Origin: Actinostola sp. cb2023
Taxonomy: Eukaryota; Cnidaria; Anthozoa; Actiniaria; Actinostolidae
DNA length: 64,000 nt
Direction: 5' to 3'
Assembly: GCA_033675265.1 (NCBI GenBank)
Contig: JAUJYZ010001540.1
Span: 62,001 to 126,000, forward strand
Shown here: in pieces, positions 12,201-23,690 of the stretch
Position numbering within the stretch: position 1 is the first letter of the stretch
Layout of the letters: the number at the start of each line of letters is the position of its first letter
The notes under the pieces: generated by a model
The model's input: only the letters and a program-made list of their open reading frames with translations
Database searches by the model: none
What the model was told of the DNA's origin: nothing
Position numbers and translations under genes: made by a program

Positions 12201-15200
12201 AGGTGGCAACGCCAGACAGACAGACAGTCAAACCAACCAAGAAAAGGGGCAAATAGATAGATAAACAGCCGGTAAGGCCAGACAGACAGACAGACAGACA
12301 GACAGATAGTCAAACCAACCAAGAAAAAGGGGACATAGTTAGGCAAACAGACAACAAGGCCAGACAGACAGACAGACAGACAGACAGACAGTCAAACCAA
12401 CCAAGAAAAAGGGGAAATAGTTAGACAAATACCCGGTAAGGCCAGACAGACAGACAGACAGTCAAACCAACCAAGAAAAGGGGCAAATAGATAGATAAAC
12501 AGCCGGTAAGGCCAGACAGACAGACAGTCAAACCAACCAAGAAAAGGGGCAAATAGATAGATAAACAGCCGGTAAGGCCAGACAGACAGACAATCAAACC
12601 AACCAAGAAAAATGGGACATAGTTAGGTAAACAGTCGACAAGGCCAGACAGACAGACAGACAGTCAAACCAACCAAGAAAAAGGGGACATAGTTAGACAA
12701 ATACCCGGTAAGGCCAGACAGACAGTCAGACAGTCAAACCAACCAAGAAAAAGGGGACATAGTTAGACAAATACCCGGTAAGGCCAGACAGACAGACAGA
12801 CAGACAGACAGTCAAACCAACCAAGAAAAAGGGGACATACCTAGTTAGGCAAACAGTCGACAAGGCCAGACAGACAGACAGACAGTCAAACCAACCAAGA
12901 AAAAGGGGACATAGTTAGACAAATACCCGGTAAGGCCAGACAGACAGACAGTCAAACCAACCAAGAAAAAGGGGAAATAGTTAGACAAATACCCGGTAAG
13001 GCCAGACAGACAGACAGTCAAACCAACCAAGAAAAAGGGGACATAGTTAGGCAAACAGTCGACAAGGCCAGACAGACAGACAGACAGACAGACAGTCAAA
13101 CCAACCAAGAAAAAGGGGAAATAGTTAGACAAATACCCGGTAAGGCCAGACAGACAGACAGACAGTCAGACAGTCAAACCAACCAAGAAAAATGGGACAT
13201 AGTTAGACAAATACCCGGTAAGGCCAGACAGACAGACAATCAAACCAACCAAGAAAAATGGGACATAGTTAGGCAAACAGTCGACAAGGCCAGACAGACA
13301 GACAGACAGTCAGACAGTCAAACCAACCAAGAAAAAGGGGAAATAGTTAGACAAATACCCGGTAAGGCCAGACAGACAGACAGTCAAACCAACCAAGAAA
13401 AAGGGGACATAGTTAGGCAAACAGTCGACAAGGCCAGACAGACAGACAGACAGACAGACAGTCAAACCAACCAAGAAAAAGGGGACATAGTTAGGCAAAC
13501 AGTCAACAAAGCCAGACAGACAGACAGACAGTCAAACCAACCAAGAAAAAGGGGACATAGTTAGGCAAACAGTCAACAAAGCCAGACAGACAGACAGACA
13601 GACAGTCAAACCAACCAAGAAAAAGGGGACATACCTAGTTAGGCAAACAGTCGACAAGGCCAGACAGACAGACAGACAGACAGTCAAACCAACCAAGAAA
13701 AAGGGGACATACCTAGTTAGGCAAACAGTCGACAAGGCCAGACAGACAGACAGACAGTCAAACCAACCAAGAAAAAGGGGACATACCTAGTTAGGCAAAC
13801 AGTCGACAAGGCCAGACAGACAGACAGACAGTCAAACCAACCAAGAAAAAGGGGACATACCTAGTTAGGCAAACAGTCGACAAGGCCAGACAGACAGACA
13901 GACAGTCAAACCAACCAAGAAAAAGGGGACATACCTAGTTAGGCAAACAGTCGACAAGGCCAGACAGACAGACAGACAGTCAAACCAACCAAGAAAAAGG
14001 GGACATACCTAGTTAGGCAAACAGTCGACAAGGCCAGACAGACAGACAGACAGACAGTCAAACCAACCAAGAAAAAGGGGACATAGTTAGGCAAACAGTC
14101 AACAAAGCCAGACAGACAGACAGACAGTCAAACCAACCAAGAAAAAGGGGACATACCTAGTTAGGCAAACAGTCGACAAGGCCAGACAGACAGACAGACA
14201 GACAGTCAAACCAACCATATCAAGATTTATAAGACTCAATTACAAGTACAATTTTTTGTCCATAATTGCTTATTTATTTATTAATTATTTACCATGTGTA
14301 TTCAGCATTCTTGTTAACACACTAAATGAGAGGCTGCACAAAGCAACATGATCAGTAATAAATGATTACAAAAGACAAAAGAAGGCTTCATGCAATCTTG
14401 TACCTGTTAATATGCTCTGTGATATAGTTTAGTATTGAAACAGCTTTTACGCAAACAGTAAACTTTATTTCATTATGTTGTCTTGATAATTCCTAGACAT
14501 GAAAATACAAACATTACCACCGTAACAACAAAATATTGATCAGTAAGGAGAAGAACTTTAAGCAATAACAGTCTGTAACAACAATAATAAATTAATACAG
14601 CTAATCTACTGAAATAAATAATTACAATTATTTTATATTTTTACCTTTATGCTAAGGTTTTTGTCATCTTTTGATGGTTTCTCATTTGGTTCATTATCAT
14701 CCAATTCCTCTTGCCTGGAGATACAGTGTATTCATAAATATTTGACACAAACATGATATGTTGTTGATCACAAATCACAATACAGGCAGCCCAACTAGGA
14801 GTATCGAATGGTCAAGGCGAGACTTTGCGAGACTCCGAGACAAGACATATTTTTGCGAACCCAAGATGCTTTTTCACCGAATTCTTTTGTTTTCAAAATT
14901 CGAGACTCTGAGACGCTTTTTTGCGAAAAAACGAGACTTCGAGACCCATGAAATTTGACAGAAATTTTGTGAGACTCTGACTTTTTGTGGAGACCATTCG
15001 ACACCCCTCCAACTATATCTCCTGAGATCTTTTAGGTGGGCTTCCTGTGGTGAATACACAGAATATATTGGGTTCCCTGTGGTACTACCCATGGAATCAC
15101 CTGCATTTAGGCCTACTGAATGTAACCACAGCTGATTCCATATGTGTACCACAGGGATCCCAAATTAATTATCGAGTACACTCTACCATAAAGACACATA

Positions 15201-16986
15201 ATATCATATGATTTCTAACAATAGTCTCAGAAGTAATAGTTGGGTTGCCTGTGGATGTCGACAGTGTTGTAACTATTGTACCTGGATATTAAATAGCTAC
15301 ATTTTCTGTGACAAAAGTCCAAAAGATCAAGAATACTCTCCTCGGCTGCCTCACAGGATTCCTATTTTCCAAACGAAATATCAAATAGTGAATTGACATT
15401 AATATTGAATAAAAGCATGATAAATAAATGAACAGAAAGGGAAATGTCTCCTCCCTCCCCTGTGGGGAAAATAATATACTGGTAATAAATATTGGTTTCT
15501 CCCCAACAGGAAGATGGGTGAGTAGCAGATCTATCTACACCACTAAGAAGTGTTAACAACATACTTACTCTATGGTACATAATTGTTTCCAGCAATCCAA
15601 TCAAAGTTGCCTCATGAAATAACTAAAATAAAAAAATTAAAATCGTCATCATTCTCACGTTCTCACTGCACCACATCACATAAAACCAAACAATAAACAT
15701 TAAGTCATAATAGTTATTAAATCAACAAGAATAAAATTTGAAGCAACTTACTGCAAAATAGAGTGGTAAGGTAGAAGCTGGATCAAAGTCTTGTTCAATA
15801 ATTGTTGGGAATACTTTGAATTTCCACATCTCAATGGCTATCAATTCATGAATGAGAACGGGAATCTAGAAAATAATCAAAGACTTTACTCCAATGTCTT
15901 GAAGATGAGTGATACCAATAGTAATGTTTACCTTTTGTAAAGTAATAAGATAATCCTTGATAAATTCATCTATTTGTGTTGATGCACATATGATGGCCTA
16001 GATTAACATACTGATAATATTAGTTGTTATTAAATAGTCAAGTCAATCCACATGCTCTGATTGGCTGTAAACTGTGCTGTATCAGAGAACGGAGCATGGT
16101 TTGATGACGCTATTTCGGCTGTTTGGTTTGATCCAAAATTCTGAAGAAAACAAACCAAGCGCGCGCTCGATGGCGTAACTGGCGTCAGTAGCGCACGCAC
16201 TTCACTCGCTAAAATGTTATTCAAAAACACAACAGAATCCTCAACTTTCTTGCCATTTTTCTCACCATTCCTGTTCTTTTTTATCAAAAATCCATAGTTT
16301 CTATATAATAAAGCAAATAGAACAGCTTTTTCCGTGCTCCGTTCAGTAATACAGCACTCACTTCCTTCGTGCTGTATTACTGAACGGAGCATGGAAATAG
16401 CTGTTCTACATTGTATTTGTTAAATACATGTACATGTAATATGACTGTAAAGATGATGATGATGAAGACTAATCAGTAATAATACCAAGCATTTTATACC
16501 TGCATGTTGAGTTTCTCCACAAGCTCATGTTGTGTCAGCCATCTAATAAATACAGAAGGTAAAATGTACATCATATGTACTTCTTATATAACTTATGTTG
16601 TTACAGTACTGACAGTAGTTGGTATTCTAGCCCTAAATTTCAAAACAGATGCTCCAGCCACGTACCAACCCCTTGTATCTTTACTACACAATGTAACCAA
16701 TCACTCAGAACTGGCTTGAATATATTATAATAATCTCATTAACAATACAGTAAAATATATTATTAAAGACGAGTTTTAATATTTTACTGTCAAAACCAAC
16801 TTCACTTTCTTCTTTCCAAAGTTTAACAATATTCTTTGGATGCTTATCTTACTTTAACCAGTTGGATTATGAATACAGGAATAACACCTACTTTGGGCTT
16901 CCGATCTCTGCAATAGGGAAGGCCTTTAATTCTTGAACATAAAGTTCAGCTTCAGACGCCAAAAGAACTGTTTTCATGTCCGCCAT
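9290..16986 (-). CDS. ZMYND10: ZMYND10, MYND zinc-finger axonemal dynein assembly factor
   Basis: Fifteen coding exons on the minus strand: 16986-16892, 16542-16500, 15997-15932, 15865-15752, 15622-15569, 15361-15282, 14714-14645, 14492-14404, 14333-14293, 12166-12104, 12021-11939, 11605-11516, 10804-10679, 10409-10288, 9787-9662, plus the terminal exon 9356-9290. Phases agree throughout and sum to 442 codons, against 440 in human. Signature stretches include [38 protein letters not shown] and KKDLILEQ. The C-terminal MYND finger (residues about 393-431) has the pattern CxxC-CxxC-WYCxxxCQxxxWxxHxxxC, split over the last two exons. In vertebrates ZMYND10 is a cytoplasmic co-chaperone needed to build dynein arms of motile cilia. 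The gene shares its upstream region with the divergent plus-strand gene. No disabling change was seen. Confidence 0.97.
11269..11490. mobile_element. MITE family B (AGAGTG...CACTCT ends), right half duplicated
   Basis: The left end TAGAGTGGTTTTCAT is matched by an inverted ATGAAAACCACTCTA at about 11400-11414. A second copy of the right half (GTGCTAAATACGC...) then ends at 11490. The interior AATAGAAAACAAAAG also occurs in the element at 53117. It lies 26 bp from the splice donor of the ZMYND10 exon ending at 11516. Confidence 0.7.
12200..14215. repeat. 2-kb minisatellite with nested GACA tetranucleotide, in a ZMYND10 intron
   Basis: About 30 units of roughly 60-75 bp. Each has a variable (GACA)n stretch, then GTCAAACCAACCAAGAAAAA, GGGGACATAGTTAG, and either ACCCGGTAAG or AGTCGACAAG. 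Copies from 13.6 kb onward add CCTAGTTAGG. Unit-length variation comes mainly from the GACA count. Open frames on the minus strand here (repeated LVGLTVCLS) are repeat artefacts. The array fills the intron between the exons at 14293 and 12166. Confidence 0.95.
14806..15003. repeat. Short inverted-repeat element rich in GAGAC motifs
   Basis: The left end GTATCGAATGGTC pairs with the right GACCATTCGACAC. The interior repeats GAGACT/GAGACNC many times. It lies in a ZMYND10 intron between 15282 and 14714; no coding potential. Confidence 0.6.
16320..16406. repeat. Near-perfect inverted repeat (long hairpin) in a ZMYND10 intron
   Basis: Arms of about 37 bp (AACAGCTTTTTCCGTGCTCC on the left and its complement on the right) surround a short TCACTTCCTTC spacer. 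The surrounding 16.03-16.41 kb may be one non-autonomous element. Confidence 0.75.
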
Positions 16987-17052
16987 CTTTGTTTTCTGTG
17001 GCTCCATGGAGATACCGCTGGATATTCTTTACCGCGGATTCATAATTTCAAG
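16987..17052. promoter_or_regulatory. 66-bp bidirectional promoter with mirrored YY1-like start sites
   Basis: Only 66 bp separate the ZMYND10 ATG (16986, minus) from the divergent ATG (17053, plus). Both starts sit in the same sequence, AAGATGGCGGAC, in opposite orientation. This matches the YY1 consensus (AAnATGGCGG), which in animals often overlaps start codons of TATA-less genes. The core promoter must therefore be within or just beyond this interval. Confidence 0.7.
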
Positions 17053-20000
17053 ATGGCGGACGAGTTCATGGTAAACAAGTGTTTTGATTCTTTCTCCATA
17101 AATTTGTAGTCAGATTGGAGCATATTTATCAATAATATCACCTTAAGTGATTTTGTAACATTATGTCTTATTGGGGAGATTTTTGGCAAATAATTTGTGG
17201 AATGTAGTGCTTTTTTCGACAAATATTCCGTGTTTGAATTTGAGTGTTTTCGTGAATCACTTTTTTTTATAATGCCATGCATGTGGTACACCGTATAGGC
17301 ACTTACAAACCCAATTACTGTACTAAGGTAGCATTTTAACGATGTATTTAGTGACGTAGAAATTATTGTAATAACCAGATAATGCATGACTAAATGTTTT
17401 GTTATGCCGTGTAGACACGCTGTAGTTCCAGCACAGTATTTGCGTGCGATCTCTCGAGTGATACAAGATATATAAGATGTGACTTTCCACAGTGTTCTGA
17501 ACATGGACAAGCAGTACAAGGTGAAGTAAATGTTCTGTTAAATTGAGGGTAGCGTTGTGTCTCTGACGTCATCTCATATATTGTAGCTGCCTTTGTTCTC
17601 ACACACAAACCAGATGCCCCAGGTTCTGGGGGGGTACTCCCTTTGTCCAAGTGGTAGGGGTGATCGGCGGTCCTTCCGTACCTTTTAGGGTCAATTGAAA
17701 GAACAGAAGAAAGATATTGTCCAGGCACTGATTAAATGATATCAGCACAATCTCTTTTTCGCCATACATGGTCGTACCTTTTAGGGGTTGAAATCAACAT
17801 GGCTTCACCAGCTCTTTTAATTTATGCATTCCTTTTGGGGTCGTTTTCAAAACCGACCGCCGATCACCCCTACCACTTGGACAAAGGGAGTACCCCCCCC
17901 GGAAGGATACTGGTTCTGCCGAGGGTCTCCTTAAGGTACCAGGGGACCTTCGTGACCACTGTTCACTGAAAGCCGCGTAGTGCACCAAATACTCGTCCAA
18001 CATGTATAAAAGTATACATTTTCTTAAAGCTGAATAAATGCAGATTCTAAATATGCTGGAGATTATTTCCTATTTTGAAGATATTTTTTGTTATTGCACA
18101 TTTTAGAAAATTCGACCGGGCTTGTTCAAAGTGAATTGTGCACACGGGAATTCAATTGATTTCTAAGCGGAAAGTGCCATTGTAATGAGCAAACTTTGTT
18201 CTAAAAAACTGTGTCTCCGATTTTTGATACGTTGCCTCGTTTAAAAGTTATTTGATGATTTATGTGTAAATCGCTTAAAAACACATTAATGAACTTTGAC
18301 AGCAAATATCTCCTCAACAAAAGCGTTTATCGGAAATCGGAGACACTGTTTTTTTAAAACAACGTGTGCTCATTACAATGGCAATTTCCGTTTAAAAATC
18401 AATTGAATTCCTGCGTGCAAAATTCTCTTTGAACAAGGCCGGTCGAATTTTCTAAAATGTGCAATAACAAAAAATATTTACAAAATAGGAAATAATCTCC
18501 AGCATATTTAGAATCTACATTTATTCAGCTTTAAGAAAATGTATACTTTTATACATGTTGGACGACTGGTTAGCGCGCTACGCGGCTTTCAGTGAACAGT
18601 GTCACGAAGGTCCCCTGGTACCTTAAGGGGAGGAGAATCTACCAGTAACCAGACAGGGCAAAGATAGACCCACAAAGTACCCACCAGCTAAACACCAGTT
18701 TATCTCTCTTACAAGTATATAAATATGCTATATAAATGCTATATAAATGTATGATATTGTTATTATTCTTACACTAAAATAATTTTTTTTTTAATTCTTC
18801 TACTAGCCAAACCTTCCTGGATGTTAAATACTCTGAAAAATGTTAGAATATTGGAAAAGCATGTGGGGAAAGAAATCCATAATTATATGAAGAGCCAACC
18901 CTTGCGATGTGTTTTCTCTGAGTCTCGTCACAAAACAGAAAGTAAAGAATTCATTGAAAGAAATCAATTACCTGTAGGAACAAAAAAGGTAGGAATTCTT
19001 CCAAATACTCCACAACTACTCAAGAGTGGGCTCGGTATTTTGTTTGAGAGGTTGATGATGGCACATAGTGATAGTTTCGCGTAGCAAAATAATGTAAATA
19101 TATTGAGGCTGTGCTCATGTATATACTTCCATGTGCATAGTAGGGGGACATTGGAGTATGCCGCAGGGCCGTAGCCACCAGTACGGTGGTCCGGTTTCAA
19201 CCGGACCACTTTTTGAATCAAACAGTTTCAATAATTTATAATTTACATTTTTAATTATTCGAATATTTTTTATGAAAAACAAAGTTTGAAAACCAGACCA
19301 CTTAAAAGCTGACCGGACCACTCAAAAACTGGCGTGTGCGGTATTGTAGTTTCTTCAAGCCCTGCAGCATACCTAGTTCAGTTGACTTGTTATAGTATTG
19401 TAGTTTTTAACAATTTGGTAAATATTATGGTTTGTGCTACCCCCATTGTTCCCCTCACAGAGTTCTCTCCTCAAGTATACTTTAGAGTCATAATACAGTA
19501 TGTTTCGTGCCATACCATGATGGTATTGCATCATGATCATGCAGTATCCAAGCATTCTGATTGGTTGAGCAATGATTTTGCACACTGTGATTGGTTGAAT
19601 GCAATGTCTTCGATTCCGTACCGTGACCGTAACTCCATGCCATAGGTTTCCCACTCATATAAAAACGTCTCTAAGACACACACAACCAATGTACATTTAT
19701 AGCTGATAGACGCACCTTAGAAGCATTGATTTTTCCTTGCTTTGTAGGTGTTGGCTGTGTTTAACCTCAAAGATTCTCAATCACAACTTGGAGAATGGCT
19801 GGCTCATTTTCTTGATGCTGCTTTTATATCTGAATATGGTATACTACCAGTGTTTTATGATTATACATACTTTAAAATTAATCATCATCATCATCACTAT
19901 TTCTATTCAATTGACAGGTGACAGGTGTTGTACAGTGAATGATTGTATAATCATCATCATCATCACTATTTCTATTCAATTGACAGGTGACAAAAGAAAA

Positions 20001-23000
20001 GACTTTGTTGTGCTGACACAGGATTTTGTAAGTCGATATGAACTGATGAAGTCAATATCAAATCTAGAATTCCTAAAATCCTGCTCTCCTAAAGGTAATT
20101 ATAACCCATATATATATACTTCTATTTTTTATTATTTGTATATTTTTTCAAAAGCAAGTCCATTAAAGACATTAGATCCCCCTCAAGACTATACACTTAA
20201 AAAAACCTTGCACAATATACATTGCTCATCCATACTGCACACCATGGCCAATGAATGACATATATTGCAGTCATTTCAAACCCAGCCCTTTGTATATGTA
20301 TATACACAATGTACACAAATGTATGTGGACATATCCCCACTGGCCCTGGGAAAATGAGAATAACTCTAAGAAGGACAGATGGGGAGATGATCAGATGTCG
20401 AAGTACATGTAGTACCAATTGTGAATTCAATACTGACTAAGATTTTAGCCCATACAAATTGACTCCAAACCCACCAATCCACAAAATCGAGAATCTGAGA
20501 TGGGCCAAAAAGATTCATGAGTTGAGATCTGGGTACATTTTGCAAGACTCTTGGAACCATTTACATGTACCACTCTGTTGCACTATTAATATTAAGTTAA
20601 TTCTTTACTTTGCAGTCGAGGTCACATGTGTACTTAGCTGTCATTCAAGTAGCCAAGGTCAAGTTTTTTCATGTACGCCTTCCGATATCAGTAAAGAACA
20701 TGGCTTTGAAGAATTCTGCTCTCTTCATGACATGACAGTGGACTGCCAGGATGCACTTGGTGACACATTGTCAGGAATACACATATCATCCTGTTTTACT
20801 CTCAAGTTAGATTGCTCCCATGAAGTATGTGAAATAGTGTACAGTCAATACGTTTTGGCATTTTATTGTATGTGTTTCAAGGAAAATAGCTGGACATGCA
20901 AACTATCTTGATGTTTAGTTGTGGATGGGTTATGGCAGTATTGTATCTGATTTACAAACTTGAGCTAAAGGCGACCTCTTGTAGATAAGATACAACACAC
21001 TGCAAATGTGGTAAACTGCTTATCCAACTCACAGATGTATTATTTCATGTTTTACTATAATTGTGATGACACAAGTAGTTTTCACTGAGAAAATCAATGT
21101 TAAAGTTTAAGTAAATGAGGATGATGTTGTATCAGATTTACAATGAACTGCGTCATGTCTATGATATCTATTGTACTACCCTCATGAAGTATTAATGATT
21201 GGATAATGAATGTCACCAATGATTGTCCTGTTCACATTAGGAATGGCCGGTTGATTCGTCATGGTTCAAGAATAAACTCAAGTGTCGTCTAACTGGAAGC
21301 GTCAGGGAGGTTTATGAAACTGGTTCCCAAGTTTGTGACCTTCACATCTTACTCACTGCCATCCTAAGCCCACCAATTGCTCCATTGTTAGTAGGTTCTT
21401 GTGGAGAACGATTACAAAAAGCAATATGTAATGCTCAGACAGAATCCTTCCCAGATCTTGCACTTGAAATGGGTCTCGAGATTTTGGATGACAAAGCAGT
21501 TGATACAAAACTATTGACCCCAGGCACTGATGACAAGGTATTGATAGGTGTGGTACATGCATGTAACTTGTGTTATATCAATAAACCAACTCGTTGTGTT
21601 TGCAGGTTTCTCCTCCAATTCTGGTTAATTCGGAAGTGTTTGTTGCATTGTTAGTTGAGCAGGAAACTAACAGTCCAGAGAAACCTTCACAGTCAGTGGT
21701 TCTATCAGAGGCAATAATTACAAATCTAAGTATCCGCCAAGCATCTGACATACGCTGTTCATACATGGTACTACCCATAACCATAGACAGAGTTTCATCA
21801 ATTAGAACCAAGTCATCAGTAAAGGCCAAACTCAGTGATTTACCAGTCAGTACATGCAAGGTACTGTTTGTGGTGCTCAGTCCATCCCTTGCCAACCCTA
21901 GCACTGGACTAGTAGAAGCAGTTAGAACGTGGAGCTCCAACAGAGGAGGAAACAAAATCTATGGGATCCATTTCCAAGAGATTTCGGCCTTACAAGCTTA
22001 CTACATCAAAAACAGACTTCAAGAGGAAGTAGCATTGATTAAATATAACAAGAACTGTGAAGAAGAAAGCAGTCATTTGCTTGAACACATAGCCATCACA
22101 GGGCTGGTAGATAACAGTGACAAGAACCCACACATGGCTTATCCTGTGCTTCTCTATTTGATTCATCTCGCTATTGGAGAGAATGGACCTAGACAGGCAC
22201 GAAAAGGTCTCCCATCTGGTAAGCCCTTCCCCCTCCCCCTCCTAGAAATTTTTAGAACCGTAGAAGTTAGGGCAGACAGTGTGTGCTCTACCCCCTCCCT
22301 CCATAAGTGCTCAGTACCAAGGAAGTTGAAACAGGGTGAATATGAACAATAATATGAACGAAATATTGAACCAAAACCCTCTCACTTAGAAGGCAGCGCA
22401 CTAACCAACTAAGCCATCCTTACCAATGCATTCATTTTAAGGATTCCCTCCCACCCATCTTACATCTACAGGAATCCCTGTTGTATCACTAATATTATAA
22501 ACATGTAAGCGACCTGAAGGGGAAAAGGGAAGGGAAATATAATAAGTGTATTTGTACGTCTATCATTAACGATAGGTGTTTACACCAAGAAACCAATGGG
22601 ACCAGGAACCTCTTGCTGGACCCTAGAGGAGGTATATATGGAGACATGTCACGTGTTGTCAGGCTTGGCCAGGAAGTGTTCCTTACAGGTACTGTCATTA
22701 CAGAATAATACGTCATTAAACACCAGTGTCGTTACCATGGAAGCCAAGGTGGCTGTGTCTATTCCATTCTGTAGTACTTCAGACGACAAGGTTGTAACGC
22801 TACATGAAAGACCATCGACTAGCAGTAGAACAGACACTAGTCGCTCAACTTTGAATTCCACTGATGCAACGAGTAACACCTGCACTAGAGCCATGCCGGG
22901 GAGATCAGGGGTAGTTATCAGTAACTACGAAGTGTCGACGAACCCTCCTGGTCATTGTAGTTCAGTAGGCAATACTGTACCCGTTGTATCGAGAACAAAA

Positions 23001-23690
23001 ATGAGAGACAGTAAATTGTCACGCAAGCGTTCATTTGATATGCAAGATGATGTAGAAGTTGCTCCTGATGCCAAAAAGTTGCCGAGTAATGTGCTCCAGG
23101 AGATGTGTGAACCCTGTTCCAGTAGTGACATTGTTGATCAAACGAGGTATTTATCACCAGTAAAGAAATGCAAAGCTGAGACTATGGACATCGATAGTTG
23201 CACTATTAATATGAGCACTACAAACAAGTGTTCAGGAGTCAGTAAGGTACCATCGCTAAAAGCCAACTCACTGAAAGTTTCTTCTCCCAACAAATTCCCT
23301 CCAGTTTTAAATTCAGCTAAAGGCACCCAATCTCATGGTCAAGACGACCGGGAATTGATCATGATTGGTACACGAACAGATTCAAGCGTTGATGTTATTG
23401 TGGTTGATGATGATTCTGATGATGAAATTAGTGTCATTAAGACTGATAGCAAAGCAACGCAAGCAAATATCGCACCTCTCAGTCCTAGAAAGAAAGTGAA
23501 AAGATCAAACACGCAACAAAACACCCCATCGTCACTTGAGCATGACAAAAGTACACAGAAAAAACTAGATGGTGGGAAATCACAACAAGAAGGCTACTTG
23601 CATGAAGGCCCACACAGTAGTGAAAGAACTTCTGACAGCCAGACGCAACAAAACCGTTGCTCACTCTCGTGCAAAATAGAATCTAGTGTA
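17053..23690 (+). CDS. Unrecognised N-terminal protein region joined in frame to aminopeptidase O
   Basis: Exons 17053-17070, 17493-17520, 18807-18988, 19748-19838, 19987-20094, 20616-20824, 21241-21537, 21606-22218, and the first part of 22576-24490. All sites are GT-AG with matching phase, giving about 887 codons before AOPEP homology begins. I recognise no family. Residues 1-600 look globular with scattered Cys. Residues about 600-885 are Ser/Thr/Lys-rich, with KRSF- and KKVKR-type basic clusters and an acidic stretch (VIVVDDDSDDE) resembling a SUMO-interacting motif, which suggests a nuclear location. No stop or convincing initiator separates this from the AOPEP part in the 1.9-kb exon. 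It could be a real fusion, or an upstream gene whose terminal exon overlaps a second promoter. Confidence 0.65.
17627..17901. mobile_element. Inverted-repeat element with 45-bp arms
   Basis: GGGGGGGTACTCCCTTTGTC at 17627 and its complement near 17900 form arms of about 45 bp around a 180-bp spacer containing CGTACCTTTTAGGG. A degenerate relative (GGGGCACTCCCATACAT to GCATCCCCGTCA) lies at about 51.17-51.55 kb. It is in an intron of the AOPEP-fusion gene; open frames across it are artefacts. Confidence 0.75.
17931..18626. mobile_element. 696-bp foldback element with TTAA ends
   Basis: TTAAGGTACCAGGGGACCTT at the left is mirrored by AAGGTCCCCTGGTACCTTAA at the right. The two halves are near-complete inverted copies with arms of about 330 bp meeting near 18280. 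The TTAA ends suggest a piggyBac- or Kolobok-derived MITE. No coding potential. Confidence 0.85.
19483..19673. mobile_element. MITE family A copy 3 (degenerate left end)
   Basis: It shares GATTGGTTGAGC, GATTGGTTGAATGCAATG and the right end CCCACTCATATAAAAACGTC with the family A copies. It lies in the intron before the exon at 19748. Confidence 0.8.
19870..19992 (+). repeat. Tandem duplication of a 3' splice site, 69-bp period
   Basis: The block from a (TCA)n run through TATTCAATTGACAGGTGACA occurs twice, offset by 69 bp. Acceptors are after 19917 and after 19986. Because 69 is divisible by 3 and the extra segment has no stop, the upstream acceptor would add 23 codons to the exon ending at 20094. 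Confidence 0.8.

Noticed and set aside
12421..13735. Minus-strand frames with repeated LVGLTVCLS
   Set aside because: Translation of the GACA-containing minisatellite within a ZMYND10 intron.
17402..18003. Open frames containing TADHPYHLDKGSTPP on both strands
   Set aside because: Both arms of an inverted-repeat element translated in opposite directions.
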